DNA of 64,000 nt from Planctomycetota bacterium (GCA_021818445.1 JAKAEB010000006.1:1-64000), one strand, 5' to 3'. Counted from the stretch's first letter, positions 8,798 to 19,094 are shown. Made by a program: numbers and translations. The notes: generated from the letters alone by a model not told the origin.

Positions 8798-9796
8798 TCA
8801 GGTCGCCTTGTGTTCAGGCTGGTGGGAGCCATCGAGCACCCCATGATGCACCGCCCGCATGGCCGAATAATACCCCATCAAGACACCGGCCACGCCGGCG
8901 GAGGCGTAATAAATCGGCAGGGCATAAGCCGGGCGGAAGCCGGGATATCCGGGGTAGGGCCCGGCCATATGTGCGGCCAGCAGATAACTGATTCCGGCCG
9001 TGACCATGGGAGAAGCCATATAAAAAATATCGGGTGCTTTTTTGAATATCAGACCGGCGGCGAACCCGGCAAAATAGAATGAAACAACTAATGAGAAGAT
9101 CAACTGCCCGGGTGCCAGCGAACGCATAGTGACATATTCAATCAGCAGGGCGATGACGACCATTGTCGCCAAAGCCAGCAGTCCGGACCCCAGCGCGCCG
9201 GGGGAAAATGGTGATTGTTTTTCGTTATTAAGCAGCCAGCCCGTGGATGACGGAAAGCCGGTTGGCACGGCCGCATCGGTATTGCCATGCAGGGGCCAGG
9301 GTACTGCCAGACTCAATGGCCAGGGCCGCCCCGTAGTAAACCATGGTTGCATGACCCGCGCCGCCAAAGCCCCCAACAGTATCAGTGCCAAATAGAAGGC
9401 GGCCTGACCTGCCAGCGGCCAGTAGGCCGCTGGAGGATTCTTGAATTGTGACAGGACGAGGAATTTGATGGTACCGGTTCGTACGGCCAGCGCGGATAAA
9501 CCTGCCGCCGCACAGAACAGACCGGTGTGTGGTCCGTCGGGCCAGGTGATGAGCGCCGAAACCAGCATGCTGATTAACAATGCCGCCACCAATCCGGCCG
9601 GCCCTAGCCATGACCCCAGGGGACCGGCCGCGATACTCCTCGCGCCGCCCATATCAGGCATCACAAAAGAATGCGTGCCGATCAAATAAAAAATGATGCA
9701 CGATGCGACGATGGCGATGGCGAGACGTAATTGACGGAAAGTGGGAGAATTTCGTATGGCAGATCGGTAATCAATTGGAGTCGGATTGGCAGTCAT
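8798..9796 (-). CDS. Uncharacterised eight-helix membrane protein
   Basis: 332 residues with about eight hydrophobic helices, for example LAIAIVASCIIFYLIG near the N-terminus and IFSLVVSFYFAGFAAGLIF late in the chain. A polar loop of about 50 residues in the middle contains PWPLHGNTDAAVP. I recognise no family motif, no nucleotide-binding site and no charged residues typical of a known transporter. The ATG at 9796 has AAGGA upstream. It sits between the giant TPR/PQQ protein (95 bp upstream) and the haem sensor kinase (22 bp downstream), all on the same strand. A role as membrane partner or channel for that sensory set is possible but unproven. Confidence 0.75.
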   Translation of the reverse strand: MTANPTPIDYRSAIRNSPTFRQLRLAIAIVASCIIFYLIGTHSFVMPDMGGARSIAAGPLGSWLGPAGLVAALLISMLVSALITWPDGPHTGLFCAAAGLSALAVRTGTIKFLVLSQFKNPPAAYWPLAGQAAFYLALILLGALAARVMQPWFTTGRPWPLSLAVPWPLHGNTDAAVPTGFPSSTGWLLNNEKQSPFSPGALGSGLLALATMVVIALLIEYVTMRSLAPGQLIFSLVVSFYFAGFAAGLIFKKAPDIFYMASPMVTAGISYLLAAHMAGPYPGYPGFRPAYALPIYYASAGVAGVLMGYYSAMRAVHHGVLDGSHQPEHKAT

Positions 9797-9891
9797 GGAA
9801 AACGGTCCTTATTCCGGCGGATCACTTCAGCATTCCTGCCACGATTAGAATCGAAAGCCGCCAGCAATCAAGCCGTCGCTATTGAAGGCTC

Positions 9892-12800
9892 TCATCGGTC
9901 GGCATGGTAGGTAAATAATCGGCCATGGAGAGAAAAAATAATACTGTTGTTCAGCACATACCATGACTGAATGGTGGGGCCGTTGCCATCATTGGCGGAG
10001 ATAACCAGCGGTTTGCTCAGGACTATGGCACCATTATCGAGATGGCCATGGCGGTCGCGTTGATTGATAAGAATCAGTTTTTCACTCCGGTTGGTGGCAT
10101 TTGTTGGCCCGCAGGCCAGCAGAGCCAGATCAGGGTCTGCCAGGCGCATACGCACCAACGGCGGGGTTTCGCGCGTCATAATTTCAGCCCGCCAACGAAT
10201 GTGGCCAGATACAACCGAATAGGCAGTTAAGTCGCTGGGTGTACGGGCGATGAGCGTATCATCAAAAACGCGCAAGTCCATATCCTTCCCGGCGATGCCA
10301 CTGATGGCCCCCGGAAGGGTGACAATTTGCCAGCGTGTTGAGCCCGTCGCCGCATTGAGACACTCTATTCCATCGCGTTGGAATTGTGCCACGCCAGTAA
10401 AGGTATCTGTCGCCAGTTGCGGAAGCGGATTAGCCGTTTTACGGCTCCACGCCAGTCTTAATTTGTCGCGGGAGAATCGATACGCGGTTGTGCGCCGATG
10501 ACCGACGAGAAAAAATGTTGCATCCGGCCCGGTGAGTATCCGCCGATACCCGGCCGCTGTTGTCAATGACAATTTCACCTGCACCTGACCGCGGTTGGCA
10601 TCCACGGCCATGAGCCGATGGATATGGGTACCAAATGTAAGCACGATCGATGCGCCCACAGACCGCACGCCGGTAAGGCGGTCGATATTTTTATTATCGA
10701 TCGGGTGTGGCCACAACCATTTGCCGGTGCTTGGATCAACCAGCACCACGTGATGACGGACATCAACAAGCAGTCCGTGGCGCGTCCATCGGACAAATGT
10801 AAACCGTGTGGGGCCGGTGCAGCGTTCGACGCGAGCCATAAGCGGAAATATTCGCGCGGCACCGCCGGTGGACGGGGCATTTTGCATAATTCCATTGATG
10901 TACACCGTGTTGTTTGCCGACGGCGCGATAAATGGCTCTATGGGATTGTTCACAACGGCATATCCATGTAATGAGAGATGGTCCGGCCCGTGGGAAAGAT
11001 TCTGGAAGTTGCTGCGCCACAGCAGGACACCGGTGCGGGTATTTACCGCAAGAATATTCTGCGGCGTGACCAGAACGCTGACGGATTGGTGATTGGCGAG
11101 CAAGGCGACATGGCCGTCTGCGCCACCGAGCGGCACTCTCCATGGTGCGAGGTGTCCACTGGGCCGCATCCAACGGAGAAGTGTCCCGTGGTGCGTTACG
11201 ATCAAAACACCCTTGCGGGACGACCACCGCAATTGCTGTTGGGCAGGAACAAGTAGTTGGCCGCGCACCGGCGGTGAGATACTGAACGAGGATTTTGAGG
11301 TGAACGCCATTTGAGGTGCGACATGTGTTAAATGCCGCCGGGCGGATGTTACCATGCGCGTCAGTTCACCTTTTTCGTTCGGTGTGAGATGCGGGCACAT
11401 AAGCGTGTTGCGTGCTACCACATAGGCCTGATGGTACTGCTGTAAGTGAAGCAGCGCATCGGCCAGGGCCAGTTTCGCTTCACACCCCCGGACTCCACGC
11501 GGGACGTCACTTAGAGCCAATAGTGCGGAGTTGCAGACAGATGCCCACTTCTGTTTTTTGATCAATAGATGCAGCAATGCTTTGGCCGCGATTGGCGCTG
11601 CGGAACTGTTGGGATAACCGTAGGCCACATCCGCAAGCTGCGTCACTGAATCCGCCGCCGACGCGATGCGGACATTGGCCTGATCCGACCATTTCTTATA
11701 AATCGCTTTTCCATATGGATTTATGATGCGTAATTGTACCAGCGGAGGCAAAACAGCTTTGGCGGGCAAGGCATTGCCGTCAACCACCAAGGGAGCGTTT
11801 CTCAGGGCACGGCTTAGGAGTATCTGTTGGCACAGGGCCATGGCCCGGCGCGGATGATGCCGATGGAGCCAATACTGCAATTGGGCGAAGCGCCACGCCG
11901 CCTGCCGCCGTGGTGTGGAGGCGGCGGAAGCCGCTACAGAATAAAAGAATGCGGTGTAGTCGGGTTTGATCTTGGCATCGGCCTGCGTACGCGCGGCAAA
12001 ATTCATCGCCGCCCGGAACAGAATGTTGAAGACGGACCGATGGGCGGACACTTTTTGAGCAGTGGCCAGGGATTTTTGAAGTGCCGACTGGCACAAACCG
12101 AAATGCCCGGAGGCATAGGCCGCTTCCGCCAAAGTAAGATAATTGCGAGCGTTTTCGGGTGCCTGCCGAATGCGGGTGTTGAGATACGCCAGTGCATTTT
12201 TCCATCGGGCGTATGAATAAATCGCCGCACCATTGACGGCAATGAGTTGATGGCGGCCGGCAAGCAGATTTCCCGGCTTACCCGGGTGACCGGCCTGGTC
12301 GACCGGCCATGGTTGGCGAAGCGATACGCGTCCTGTCTGGAGACTCTCACCAATAAGCGCCCTGCGTGTGGGCAGATAAATCGTCTGGCGGGAGAGCGTT
12401 GGCCGTGCGACCAGGTGCCACCCACCCGCCGGGCTTTTCCATATCAGTTTCCCGGTCTTTTCGCTCCAGGCGGTCGTGCGGGTGCCGGCAAGTATTATTT
12501 CATTATTTACCACACCGGCGAAAATATTTGGACCATATTTATCCGATGGCGAAAAACTTAATAAACTCTGTCCGGTGCGCCGGCGATACACATTAATACG
12601 CCAGATGTGATGCTGCCCGGACACGGCCGTAATCAGACGCCGCTGGGTTATGACCGGCGGGTTGAGTTTCCATGGCAACACGCGGAAGACGGGTGATCCA
12701 TAACCAAATGGATTATTGGATACCGGCATCGGATCAACGGTTAAATGCAGCCAGCAAATGCGGCCGCTGCGCTGCCGGACGGCCATATCGGCACCGGCAT

Positions 12801-14448
12801 TGGTTGCGATGTACAGCAGGTCGTGGCCGGCGGCCCATGCGATATTGAGATTGGGATTTTGAAATGCCTGCCCGGAGATGGTGCAAAGATAGCGGATCCA
12901 CTCCACTTTTCCGGTGCGCTGATTGAGCTTGACCAATGAAAGCCGCGCCTGCAAAGCCGCGCCGCGTCGGTCCGCTGTGAGTAGAAACACTCCATGCGCA
13001 GTTACCTGAGGGGAACCAACTGCCACGCCAGCCAATCCCCCGGAAGACCGCCTCCAGATCAGGCTCCCGTCGGCGGCGCGAAGGCACACCACACGAAAGG
13101 CCGGTGGCGTACTCATATAGGTGAACATGGGATTGACGACGTAGGGGCTACCGGTCGATGCCACGGGCAGATGCCTGGTCATCAGGCCGAAAACGCGATC
13201 GCGCCTCACGGCGCAGTAGATTTGATCAGCACCCTGGGCCAAAAATGCCAGATTCGCAATGGATTGTGCGTTGGATGGCATCACGTGGTGTGGATATTTC
13301 CATCGGGCGTAACCCGAATTGATGTTTAGCGCCTGTATCTGGTCAAGATTATCTGTATACAGCACACGGCGGCGTATCCGGGGAAACATGTACATAAGTT
13401 GCGACACATTTTCAGCGCTTTGAAGTTGATTGGTGTTGAGCCCGAAAACTCCCAGCGCCATGGACACGGAATTGACCATATTCTGTGACGCAACCGCATT
13501 GGATGGCATACGGAACACAAGGCTTTTAACCGGGTGATTCCACAGGACGGTATTGGGCGCAGCGCCAAATGACCGCATCTTTTCCTGCGGCGTTATATTG
13601 GCTAAGTAATAATTGTTTATTACTTTACGGGAAGGTATCTGCTTAAGCACCCTGGCCAGTGCCCGCGCGAGATTTTGCATACGACCCGCCACCTCTCCCG
13701 ACGCCGACGCATATTGCGTCTGCAACTCGCGCGCGTATTGGATCGCCAACCGCGGGCGACCCGCAGCGCGAGCCGCCACCGCCGATCGAAACAGTAGTGC
13801 GGCACGATGATCATCCGCGGCTGGGTTCGGCAGCAATCGCCGATTAATATCCAATGCCCGGGAAAAATATCCCGCCTCGAAAAAGCGGTCGGAAACATGA
13901 AGCAGCGTTTTAATACTTGACGATGCAAGCAGATATCTGTCGCACGCCGATATGACGGCATCGGTATGGCCAGTGGTCCGGGCCGCGTCGATCGCTTTGC
14001 GGGCTTCCAATCCGAAGATCTGATTGTAAAGGCCATTTTTAATAACTGGCGATCGATAAAGTGTCCGCCAGACATAATCTCGGATTGATATGTAGCGACC
14101 GTGTCCCACGTCAATGAGATGGTCGCCATAGGTGGTAAGTACCCGCTGGTATATCTGCAGCGCTTTGGTTAAATGCCCGCTGCGGATCAACCGGCGCGCC
14201 GTTCGCATCTGGTCTTTGGCCGAGAACGACACATTCACCGCGACGCCCCGGAAGGAGGAACTTTTTGCGCCACCACCCGGATGCACATGCACAATGATCG
14301 GGGGTGCCGGGATCATCGGCCCCGGCTGAAGTGGCATCATGGCCGGAATCGCTGGCAAAGCCAGCAGTAATAGCCAGCGGTTCAGCCGTTTGCGGGTGCC
14401 GCGGCGAGAACGAGTGTTCAATCTGTTTGACTCACTTACCACACACAT
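9892..14448 (-). CDS. Exported giant protein with TPR and PQQ-type beta-propeller repeats
   Basis: 1518 residues from ATG 14448, which has GAGG just upstream. The in-frame extension to 14733 lies in the intergenic region and is rejected. A signal peptide or anchor (RWLLLLALPAIPAMM after an Arg-rich start) is followed by TPR-like helices (LTKALQIYQRVLTTYG). A PQQ/BamB-like propeller follows, with repeated strands of the type GYARWKYP, TGKVEWIRYL, TGKLIWKSP. A second helical TPR block (ENARNYLTLAEAAYASG) comes next, then a second propeller (TGVLLWRSN, TGKWLWPH, TGSTRWQIV). The repeats are the PQQ_2 superfamily; no bound cofactor should be assumed. It may act as a periplasmic scaffold. Similar TPR-propeller proteins of unknown function are frequent in planctomycetes. 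It is divergent from the GH2 gene. Confidence 0.85.
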   Translation of the reverse strand: MCVVSESNRLNTRSRRGTRKRLNRWLLLLALPAIPAMMPLQPGPMIPAPPIIVHVHPGGGAKSSSFRGVAVNVSFSAKDQMRTARRLIRSGHLTKALQIYQRVLTTYGDHLIDVGHGRYISIRDYVWRTLYRSPVIKNGLYNQIFGLEARKAIDAARTTGHTDAVISACDRYLLASSSIKTLLHVSDRFFEAGYFSRALDINRRLLPNPAADDHRAALLFRSAVAARAAGRPRLAIQYARELQTQYASASGEVAGRMQNLARALARVLKQIPSRKVINNYYLANITPQEKMRSFGAAPNTVLWNHPVKSLVFRMPSNAVASQNMVNSVSMALGVFGLNTNQLQSAENVSQLMYMFPRIRRRVLYTDNLDQIQALNINSGYARWKYPHHVMPSNAQSIANLAFLAQGADQIYCAVRRDRVFGLMTRHLPVASTGSPYVVNPMFTYMSTPPAFRVVCLRAADGSLIWRRSSGGLAGVAVGSPQVTAHGVFLLTADRRGAALQARLSLVKLNQRTGKVEWIRYLCTISGQAFQNPNLNIAWAAGHDLLYIATNAGADMAVRQRSGRICWLHLTVDPMPVSNNPFGYGSPVFRVLPWKLNPPVITQRRLITAVSGQHHIWRINVYRRRTGQSLLSFSPSDKYGPNIFAGVVNNEIILAGTRTTAWSEKTGKLIWKSPAGGWHLVARPTLSRQTIYLPTRRALIGESLQTGRVSLRQPWPVDQAGHPGKPGNLLAGRHQLIAVNGAAIYSYARWKNALAYLNTRIRQAPENARNYLTLAEAAYASGHFGLCQSALQKSLATAQKVSAHRSVFNILFRAAMNFAARTQADAKIKPDYTAFFYSVAASAASTPRRQAAWRFAQLQYWLHRHHPRRAMALCQQILLSRALRNAPLVVDGNALPAKAVLPPLVQLRIINPYGKAIYKKWSDQANVRIASAADSVTQLADVAYGYPNSSAAPIAAKALLHLLIKKQKWASVCNSALLALSDVPRGVRGCEAKLALADALLHLQQYHQAYVVARNTLMCPHLTPNEKGELTRMVTSARRHLTHVAPQMAFTSKSSFSISPPVRGQLLVPAQQQLRWSSRKGVLIVTHHGTLLRWMRPSGHLAPWRVPLGGADGHVALLANHQSVSVLVTPQNILAVNTRTGVLLWRSNFQNLSHGPDHLSLHGYAVVNNPIEPFIAPSANNTVYINGIMQNAPSTGGAARIFPLMARVERCTGPTRFTFVRWTRHGLLVDVRHHVVLVDPSTGKWLWPHPIDNKNIDRLTGVRSVGASIVLTFGTHIHRLMAVDANRGQVQVKLSLTTAAGYRRILTGPDATFFLVGHRRTTAYRFSRDKLRLAWSRKTANPLPQLATDTFTGVAQFQRDGIECLNAATGSTRWQIVTLPGAISGIAGKDMDLRVFDDTLIARTPSDLTAYSVVSGHIRWRAEIMTRETPPLVRMRLADPDLALLACGPTNATNRSEKLILINQRDRHGHLDNGAIVLSKPLVISANDGNGPTIQSWYVLNNSIIFSLHGRLFTYHADR

Positions 14449-14638
14449 GAATTCGCCTCGATGCCGGAGTTTATATCCGTTTGACGGCCGCCGCCCCCCG
14501 GAAGAACGCTGCATAAGCCACACAGCCAAAGTATACTCAGTAATGCAACAATGTTCAGCGTCAGTAGCCAAGCGCGGCAGCGTGTCGCAAGCGGTCAGGC
14601 GTGCGAACACAAATTGGACACCTTGCGACGGAGAAACC

Positions 14639-17575
14639 ATGAAGATTCGGCGGCGGGATATCCTGAAAATCACCACTGGGGCGGCGGCACTGTCGGTGCT
14701 CCCTTCCTGCACCAGTTCCGGCGTGCCTCGCATGGCAGACGCGGAAAAGTTTGCCCGGAGCCTGTCGGCTGAATATAAAAACCATGGGTTGCATCCACGC
14801 TGCGTGACGTTGCTGGATTTTGACTGGCGGTTCTACGCCGAGCCGGCGTACACCCTTCGCGATACCCGGCCCATTAACAATTGGCATTGGAAAATGGGCT
14901 CACCTGCGGATGCCGATGCCATGACGGCGATGAATGTGGACGTCCACGGCACGGGTTGGCATAAGGCCAACACACGATTTGAGGGTATGCCGGTTGGCTA
15001 TGCGTGGTACCGGGCAGAATTGCCGGTCATGCCGCATACAGGACGTGTTATCGCGTTCACACACGTAGACGATAATGCCCGGGTGTATCTCAATGGACAT
15101 TATCTCCGTGCCCATCGTGGATGGAATCGCCCATTTCACATTCACCTCGACAAATATTGGAATGCGCGTGGTTCAAACATTATCACACTGCTGGTGCACA
15201 ACGCGGCCGGGCCTGGCGGAATTTACGGTCCGGTGAACGCAGGTTATTCGTGGCAGACTCAATCGAACGCGGCGGCCGTTTACGCTATTGACTACAACGA
15301 CTCCTCATGGCGCAAGGTACAATTGCCGCACGATTACATTGTGGAGGGCGAGTATTCCCGCGCCGCCAACCGTGGGCACGGGTCGTTACCCGTAAATCCT
15401 GCTTGGTACCGCAAAACCTTTCACATACCCGCACACGATTCGGGCCGGTGCCTATGGTTGTATTTCGAGGGTATTTATCGTGATGCGAAGATATACCTCA
15501 ACGGCCAACTGGTGGCCGAGCATCCCGGTGGATACACCTCACTTCATGTAGATATTTCAAATCATGCACGCTGTGGCGAAGACAATCTGCTCGCCATCTA
15601 TGTCGATCCGACCCATTTTGAGGGCTGGTGGTACGAAGGGGGCGGCATCTACCGGCACGTGTGGCTCAACAGCGCTGACCCCGTACATGTGGCACCATGG
15701 GGCGTTTATGTAACGAGTACCGTTGAAAATGTGACCGGCCAGCCGTCGGCCCAACTGTGTATAGAAACCACGGTGGCCAACCGCACCAATCGCGGTGCGT
15801 CATGCGAAGTGGTATCAAAAATTTATGATCCGCAGGGACGGTTGGTCGGCGCTGCGCAAAATTCTCTTACGGTGCCACCGACGGTGAAATCGCCAAAGGT
15901 AAATGCCACCGTCGACACACCCGACAATGCTGACATTGACCAACCCAGTGATCTGCATCTGGGCACGAAACTATTTCAAACGGTGCAGATCGCCGCGGCC
16001 CAGCTTTGGTCGTTGGAACACCCCCGCCGCTATCACGTGGAAACGGAAGTGATTGTCAATGGAAGGGTGGTGGATCGGCACAAACAAAAATTTGGCATCC
16101 GGACGCTGCGTTTTGATCCCGATGCAGGCTTTTTCCTCAATGAACAGCCGGTCAAAATTCAAGGCACATGCAACCACCAGGACTTTGCCGGCGTCGGCAT
16201 CGGTCTGCCCGACAGCATCCTGTTTTACCGCATGCAAAAATTGAAGGAATTTGGTTGCAATGCCATTCGGTGTTCGCACAACAACATGGCCCCTGCCATG
16301 TATGATGCCTGCGACGAATTGGGCCTGCTGGTGATGGACGAAAATCGACATCCCGGCTCCACCATCGCAACCAAGGCATGGGTCGGCCAGCCTTACCATA
16401 ACACGTGGCATGTCGAATCAATGGTGCTGCGCGATCGCAATCACCCCAGTGTATTCATGTGGTCCATGTGGAACGAAGAATGGGCCATTCAAAGTGATGC
16501 GTATGGGCGCGAAATGATGGCGTATCTTTTGAAGGTTGTTCATCGCCATGATATAACGCGACCTGTCACCTGCGCTGATAACCACGGACTGGGTAAACGG
16601 GGCTGGCTGCAAGGCGTTGGCGCTTCCGAAAATCTCCTTGGCGTAAACTATAATTATGGCGATTATGACTGGCTGCACCACGCCTACCCGGACAAGATGA
16701 TTTTTGGCAGCGAGATCGGCAGTAATCTCGAATGCCGTGGAATTTACCACACCAATAAAAAAGCCGCCCACCTCACCAGCTACATGACACCCGAAGGATC
16801 ATGGCATCCATTGGCAACGCGTCTGTTTGTGGCTGGCGGATTTTATTGGACGGGTTTTGACTATCGCGGAGAGACCACGCCTTTTGGTTGGCCGGAAATT
16901 AATTCCAACTTTGGCTTTTTGGATATGTGCGGCTTTCCGAAGGACGGCGCGTATTATTGGAAGTCGTGGTGGATGCCCAATACGCCCGTGCTGCACATTT
17001 TTCCGCATTGGAACTGGCCCGACCACGAAGGCAGCAATATCCCCGTGTGGTGCTTCAGTAATTGCCAGCAGGTGGAATTGATCCTGAATGGAAAAAGTCT
17101 TGGTCGCAAGCACATGCCCGCCTTCCGGCATCTTCAATGGAATCATGTCCGCTATGCTCCCGGTCGTCTGGAGGCGCGCGGTTACAACGGCGGCCACCTG
17201 GTGGCAACAACGGTGGTGGAAACCACCGGTCCCGCGGCCACGATAGGTATTAAGCCAGATCGCCACGGTTTGGTCGCCGACGGACAGGATACCGTCCCGA
17301 TTGCGATCAGCATTCTCGATTCTCAAGGGCGTGTGGTGCCCACGGCGGACAACAAGGTGCATTTTGCCATTTCAGGACCGGGCGTCATCAGCGGCGTTGG
17401 GAATGGTGATCCAAGCTGTCATGAACCGAATCAAGCTGATTACCGGAGCGCGTTTAATGGGTATTGCATGGTGCTGGTTCGGGCAGACCGGCGCGGGGGC
17501 CGCATCTCGCTTACCGCATCGTCACCGGGACTTAAATCCGCCCGCGTGGTGCTACATAGCGTGAGTATTGATTAG
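14639..17575 (+). CDS. Tat-exported lipoprotein beta-galactosidase-like enzyme, GH2
   Basis: 978 residues from ATG 14639 (GGAG upstream, MKIRRRDILK). The start shows a twin-arginine motif RRDILK, a hydrophobic stretch and a lipobox-like LPSC, so it is probably a Tat-exported lipoprotein. Domain order is sugar-binding jelly roll (with YWNARGSNIITLLV), Ig-like domain, TIM barrel, then C-terminal Ig-like and Big_1-like domains. The catalytic acid/base is Glu613 in MWSMWNEEW and the nucleophile Glu692 in FGSEIGS. Closest groups are GH2 beta-galactosidases with a DUF4982-like tail. The exact sugar (galactose or glucuronate) cannot be fixed from sequence. The in-frame extension upstream to 14339 is a shadow over the neighbouring gene. 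Confidence 0.92.
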   Translation: MKIRRRDILKITTGAAALSVLPSCTSSGVPRMADAEKFARSLSAEYKNHGLHPRCVTLLDFDWRFYAEPAYTLRDTRPINNWHWKMGSPADADAMTAMNVDVHGTGWHKANTRFEGMPVGYAWYRAELPVMPHTGRVIAFTHVDDNARVYLNGHYLRAHRGWNRPFHIHLDKYWNARGSNIITLLVHNAAGPGGIYGPVNAGYSWQTQSNAAAVYAIDYNDSSWRKVQLPHDYIVEGEYSRAANRGHGSLPVNPAWYRKTFHIPAHDSGRCLWLYFEGIYRDAKIYLNGQLVAEHPGGYTSLHVDISNHARCGEDNLLAIYVDPTHFEGWWYEGGGIYRHVWLNSADPVHVAPWGVYVTSTVENVTGQPSAQLCIETTVANRTNRGASCEVVSKIYDPQGRLVGAAQNSLTVPPTVKSPKVNATVDTPDNADIDQPSDLHLGTKLFQTVQIAAAQLWSLEHPRRYHVETEVIVNGRVVDRHKQKFGIRTLRFDPDAGFFLNEQPVKIQGTCNHQDFAGVGIGLPDSILFYRMQKLKEFGCNAIRCSHNNMAPAMYDACDELGLLVMDENRHPGSTIATKAWVGQPYHNTWHVESMVLRDRNHPSVFMWSMWNEEWAIQSDAYGREMMAYLLKVVHRHDITRPVTCADNHGLGKRGWLQGVGASENLLGVNYNYGDYDWLHHAYPDKMIFGSEIGSNLECRGIYHTNKKAAHLTSYMTPEGSWHPLATRLFVAGGFYWTGFDYRGETTPFGWPEINSNFGFLDMCGFPKDGAYYWKSWWMPNTPVLHIFPHWNWPDHEGSNIPVWCFSNCQQVELILNGKSLGRKHMPAFRHLQWNHVRYAPGRLEARGYNGGHLVATTVVETTGPAATIGIKPDRHGLVADGQDTVPIAISILDSQGRVVPTADNKVHFAISGPGVISGVGNGDPSCHEPNQADYRSAFNGYCMVLVRADRRGGRISLTASSPGLKSARVVLHSVSID

Positions 17576-17577
17576 CG

Positions 17578-17602
17578 ACCGCCCCTTTGAAGGCGCGGCG
17601 GT
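17578..17602 (+). terminator. Possible hairpin after the GH2 gene
   Basis: ACCGCC at 17578-17583 can pair with GGCGGT at 17597-17602, with CCTT/AAGG as an inner stem. It begins 3 bp after the GH2 stop codon. There is no U-run after it, so a role in termination is only suggested. Confidence 0.3.
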
Positions 17603-17720
17603 TGGCAAAACGGAGGAAATAAATGCACTGGGCATCTTTGTACGGATGTCTTGACTAAATGCTAACTATGGTTTAGAAATCAACGATCCGGCAGACGTAC
17701 CCCTATTTGAAGGATGCATT

Positions 17721-19094
17721 ATGCACCGAAGACATTTCCTGCAGGTTGCCGTTGCTACCGGCGTTGCACTGGGCGCTGATCGATCGGGCTTGGCCCAAAA
17801 AACCGTAGCAGAACCGGCGTTTTGGAAGTTGGCTCCAACACCCCCCATGGGATGGAACAGCTACGATTACTATGGTGCCACGGTTACCGAGGCCGAATTT
17901 CTGGCCAATGCCCAATATCAACAACGCCATCTCCTCCCGTCGGGTTATCAATATGCGGTGGTCGATTATTTGTGGTTTGACCCCAGTCAGGCTACGCCGC
18001 CAATTGCTCACCACGGTCCGTTGGCGATGGATGCATTTGGCCGTCTTTTGCCCGCCGTCAACAAATTTCCGTCGGCACGCCACGGTGCCGGTTTTAAACC
18101 GCTGGCCGATCGCACCACCGCGCTGGGATTAAAATTTGGCATACACATCATGCGTGGCATTCCACGGCAGGCGGTAGCGGCCAACACACCCATTTTTGGA
18201 ACGCACTTCACGGCGCGACAGGCCGCCAACACCACAAGCACCTGTAGCTGGAACCAGGACATGTATGGCGTGCGTGGCGACAGCCGAGCCGGGCAGGCCT
18301 ACTTCAATTCGCTCATCCGCCTGTACGCGGCGTGGGGCGTGACATTTATTAAATGCGACGATCTATCTTACCCCTACCACAAAGATGAAATTCATGCCTT
18401 GCGCCGCGCGCTCAGCGCATTCGGGCCGCATATGGTGCTCAGTACATCGCCCGGTCCGACACCGGTCAGCGAAGGCCGGGATATTTCTCACTGTGCCAAC
18501 ATGTGGCGCATTCGTAATGACTGCTGGGATTCCTGGCGCATCATTAACAACATGATTGACCTGGTTGCCGCGTGGAAAAACTACGTCGGCCCAGGCCATT
18601 GGGCAGATTGCGATATGCTGCCCCTCGGACGCATTGGCAAGGACGCCGTTGGTGGCCGCCGCTTAACCCACCTCACCATGGATGAGCAACGAACCGTTAT
18701 GACCCTTTGGGGCATCGCGCCGTCGCCGCTGATTATTGGCAGCAAGCTAACTGAACTGGATCCGTGGACGCTTTCCCTGCTTACCAACCGGGAAATGCTG
18801 GCGATCAATCAAGATACCCTCGGAACGCCAGGTACCCGCCGTCATCAGCAAGGCCTGCTCGAATACTGGGCTAAACCGCTGGCCGATGGTGATGTCGCCG
18901 TTGCACTATTCAATCGCGGTCCCAATAACGGTCAGCCGATCACGGCGACATTCTCCGCCGTCGGTTTTGCCGGCAAAGCCGTGGTGCGCGACATCTGGAA
19001 CAGCACTACGCTGGGGGAATTCACGCATCAAATTACCCTGCCGGTGTCCAGCCATGGGGCGCGATTACTGCGGTTGAGGAAAGCAGCGATGTAA
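17721..19094 (+). CDS. Tat-exported alpha-galactosidase, GH27
   Basis: Hydrolyses terminal alpha-linked galactose (or beta-L-arabinopyranose in some members). The 457-residue chain starts MHRRHFLQVAVATG, a twin-arginine signal ending near LAQKTV. The barrel begins PTPPMGWNSYDYYG, the GH27 signature. Nucleophile Asp213 lies in IKCDDLSYP; the usual motif is KYDNC, so Cys and Asp are local changes. The acid/base is Asp267 in WRIRNDCWDSW. GHWADCDMLPLG replaces the usual NDPDML motif. Signature and length leave little doubt about the family. The variant residues next to the nucleophile suggest a subgroup with its own substrate. It follows the GH2 gene by 145 bp on the same strand. Confidence 0.92.
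   Translation: MHRRHFLQVAVATGVALGADRSGLAQKTVAEPAFWKLAPTPPMGWNSYDYYGATVTEAEFLANAQYQQRHLLPSGYQYAVVDYLWFDPSQATPPIAHHGPLAMDAFGRLLPAVNKFPSARHGAGFKPLADRTTALGLKFGIHIMRGIPRQAVAANTPIFGTHFTARQAANTTSTCSWNQDMYGVRGDSRAGQAYFNSLIRLYAAWGVTFIKCDDLSYPYHKDEIHALRRALSAFGPHMVLSTSPGPTPVSEGRDISHCANMWRIRNDCWDSWRIINNMIDLVAAWKNYVGPGHWADCDMLPLGRIGKDAVGGRRLTHLTMDEQRTVMTLWGIAPSPLIIGSKLTELDPWTLSLLTNREMLAINQDTLGTPGTRRHQQGLLEYWAKPLADGDVAVALFNRGPNNGQPITATFSAVGFAGKAVVRDIWNSTTLGEFTHQITLPVSSHGARLLRLRKAAM

Noticed and set aside
14339-14638. Upstream extension of the GH2 frame
   Set aside because: Overlaps the start of the divergent TPR/PQQ gene. The Tat signal starts at 14639 with its own SD.
14449-14733. Upstream extension of the TPR/PQQ frame
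   Set aside because: Covers the GH2 promoter and start. ATG 14448 has GAGG and leads directly into a signal peptide.
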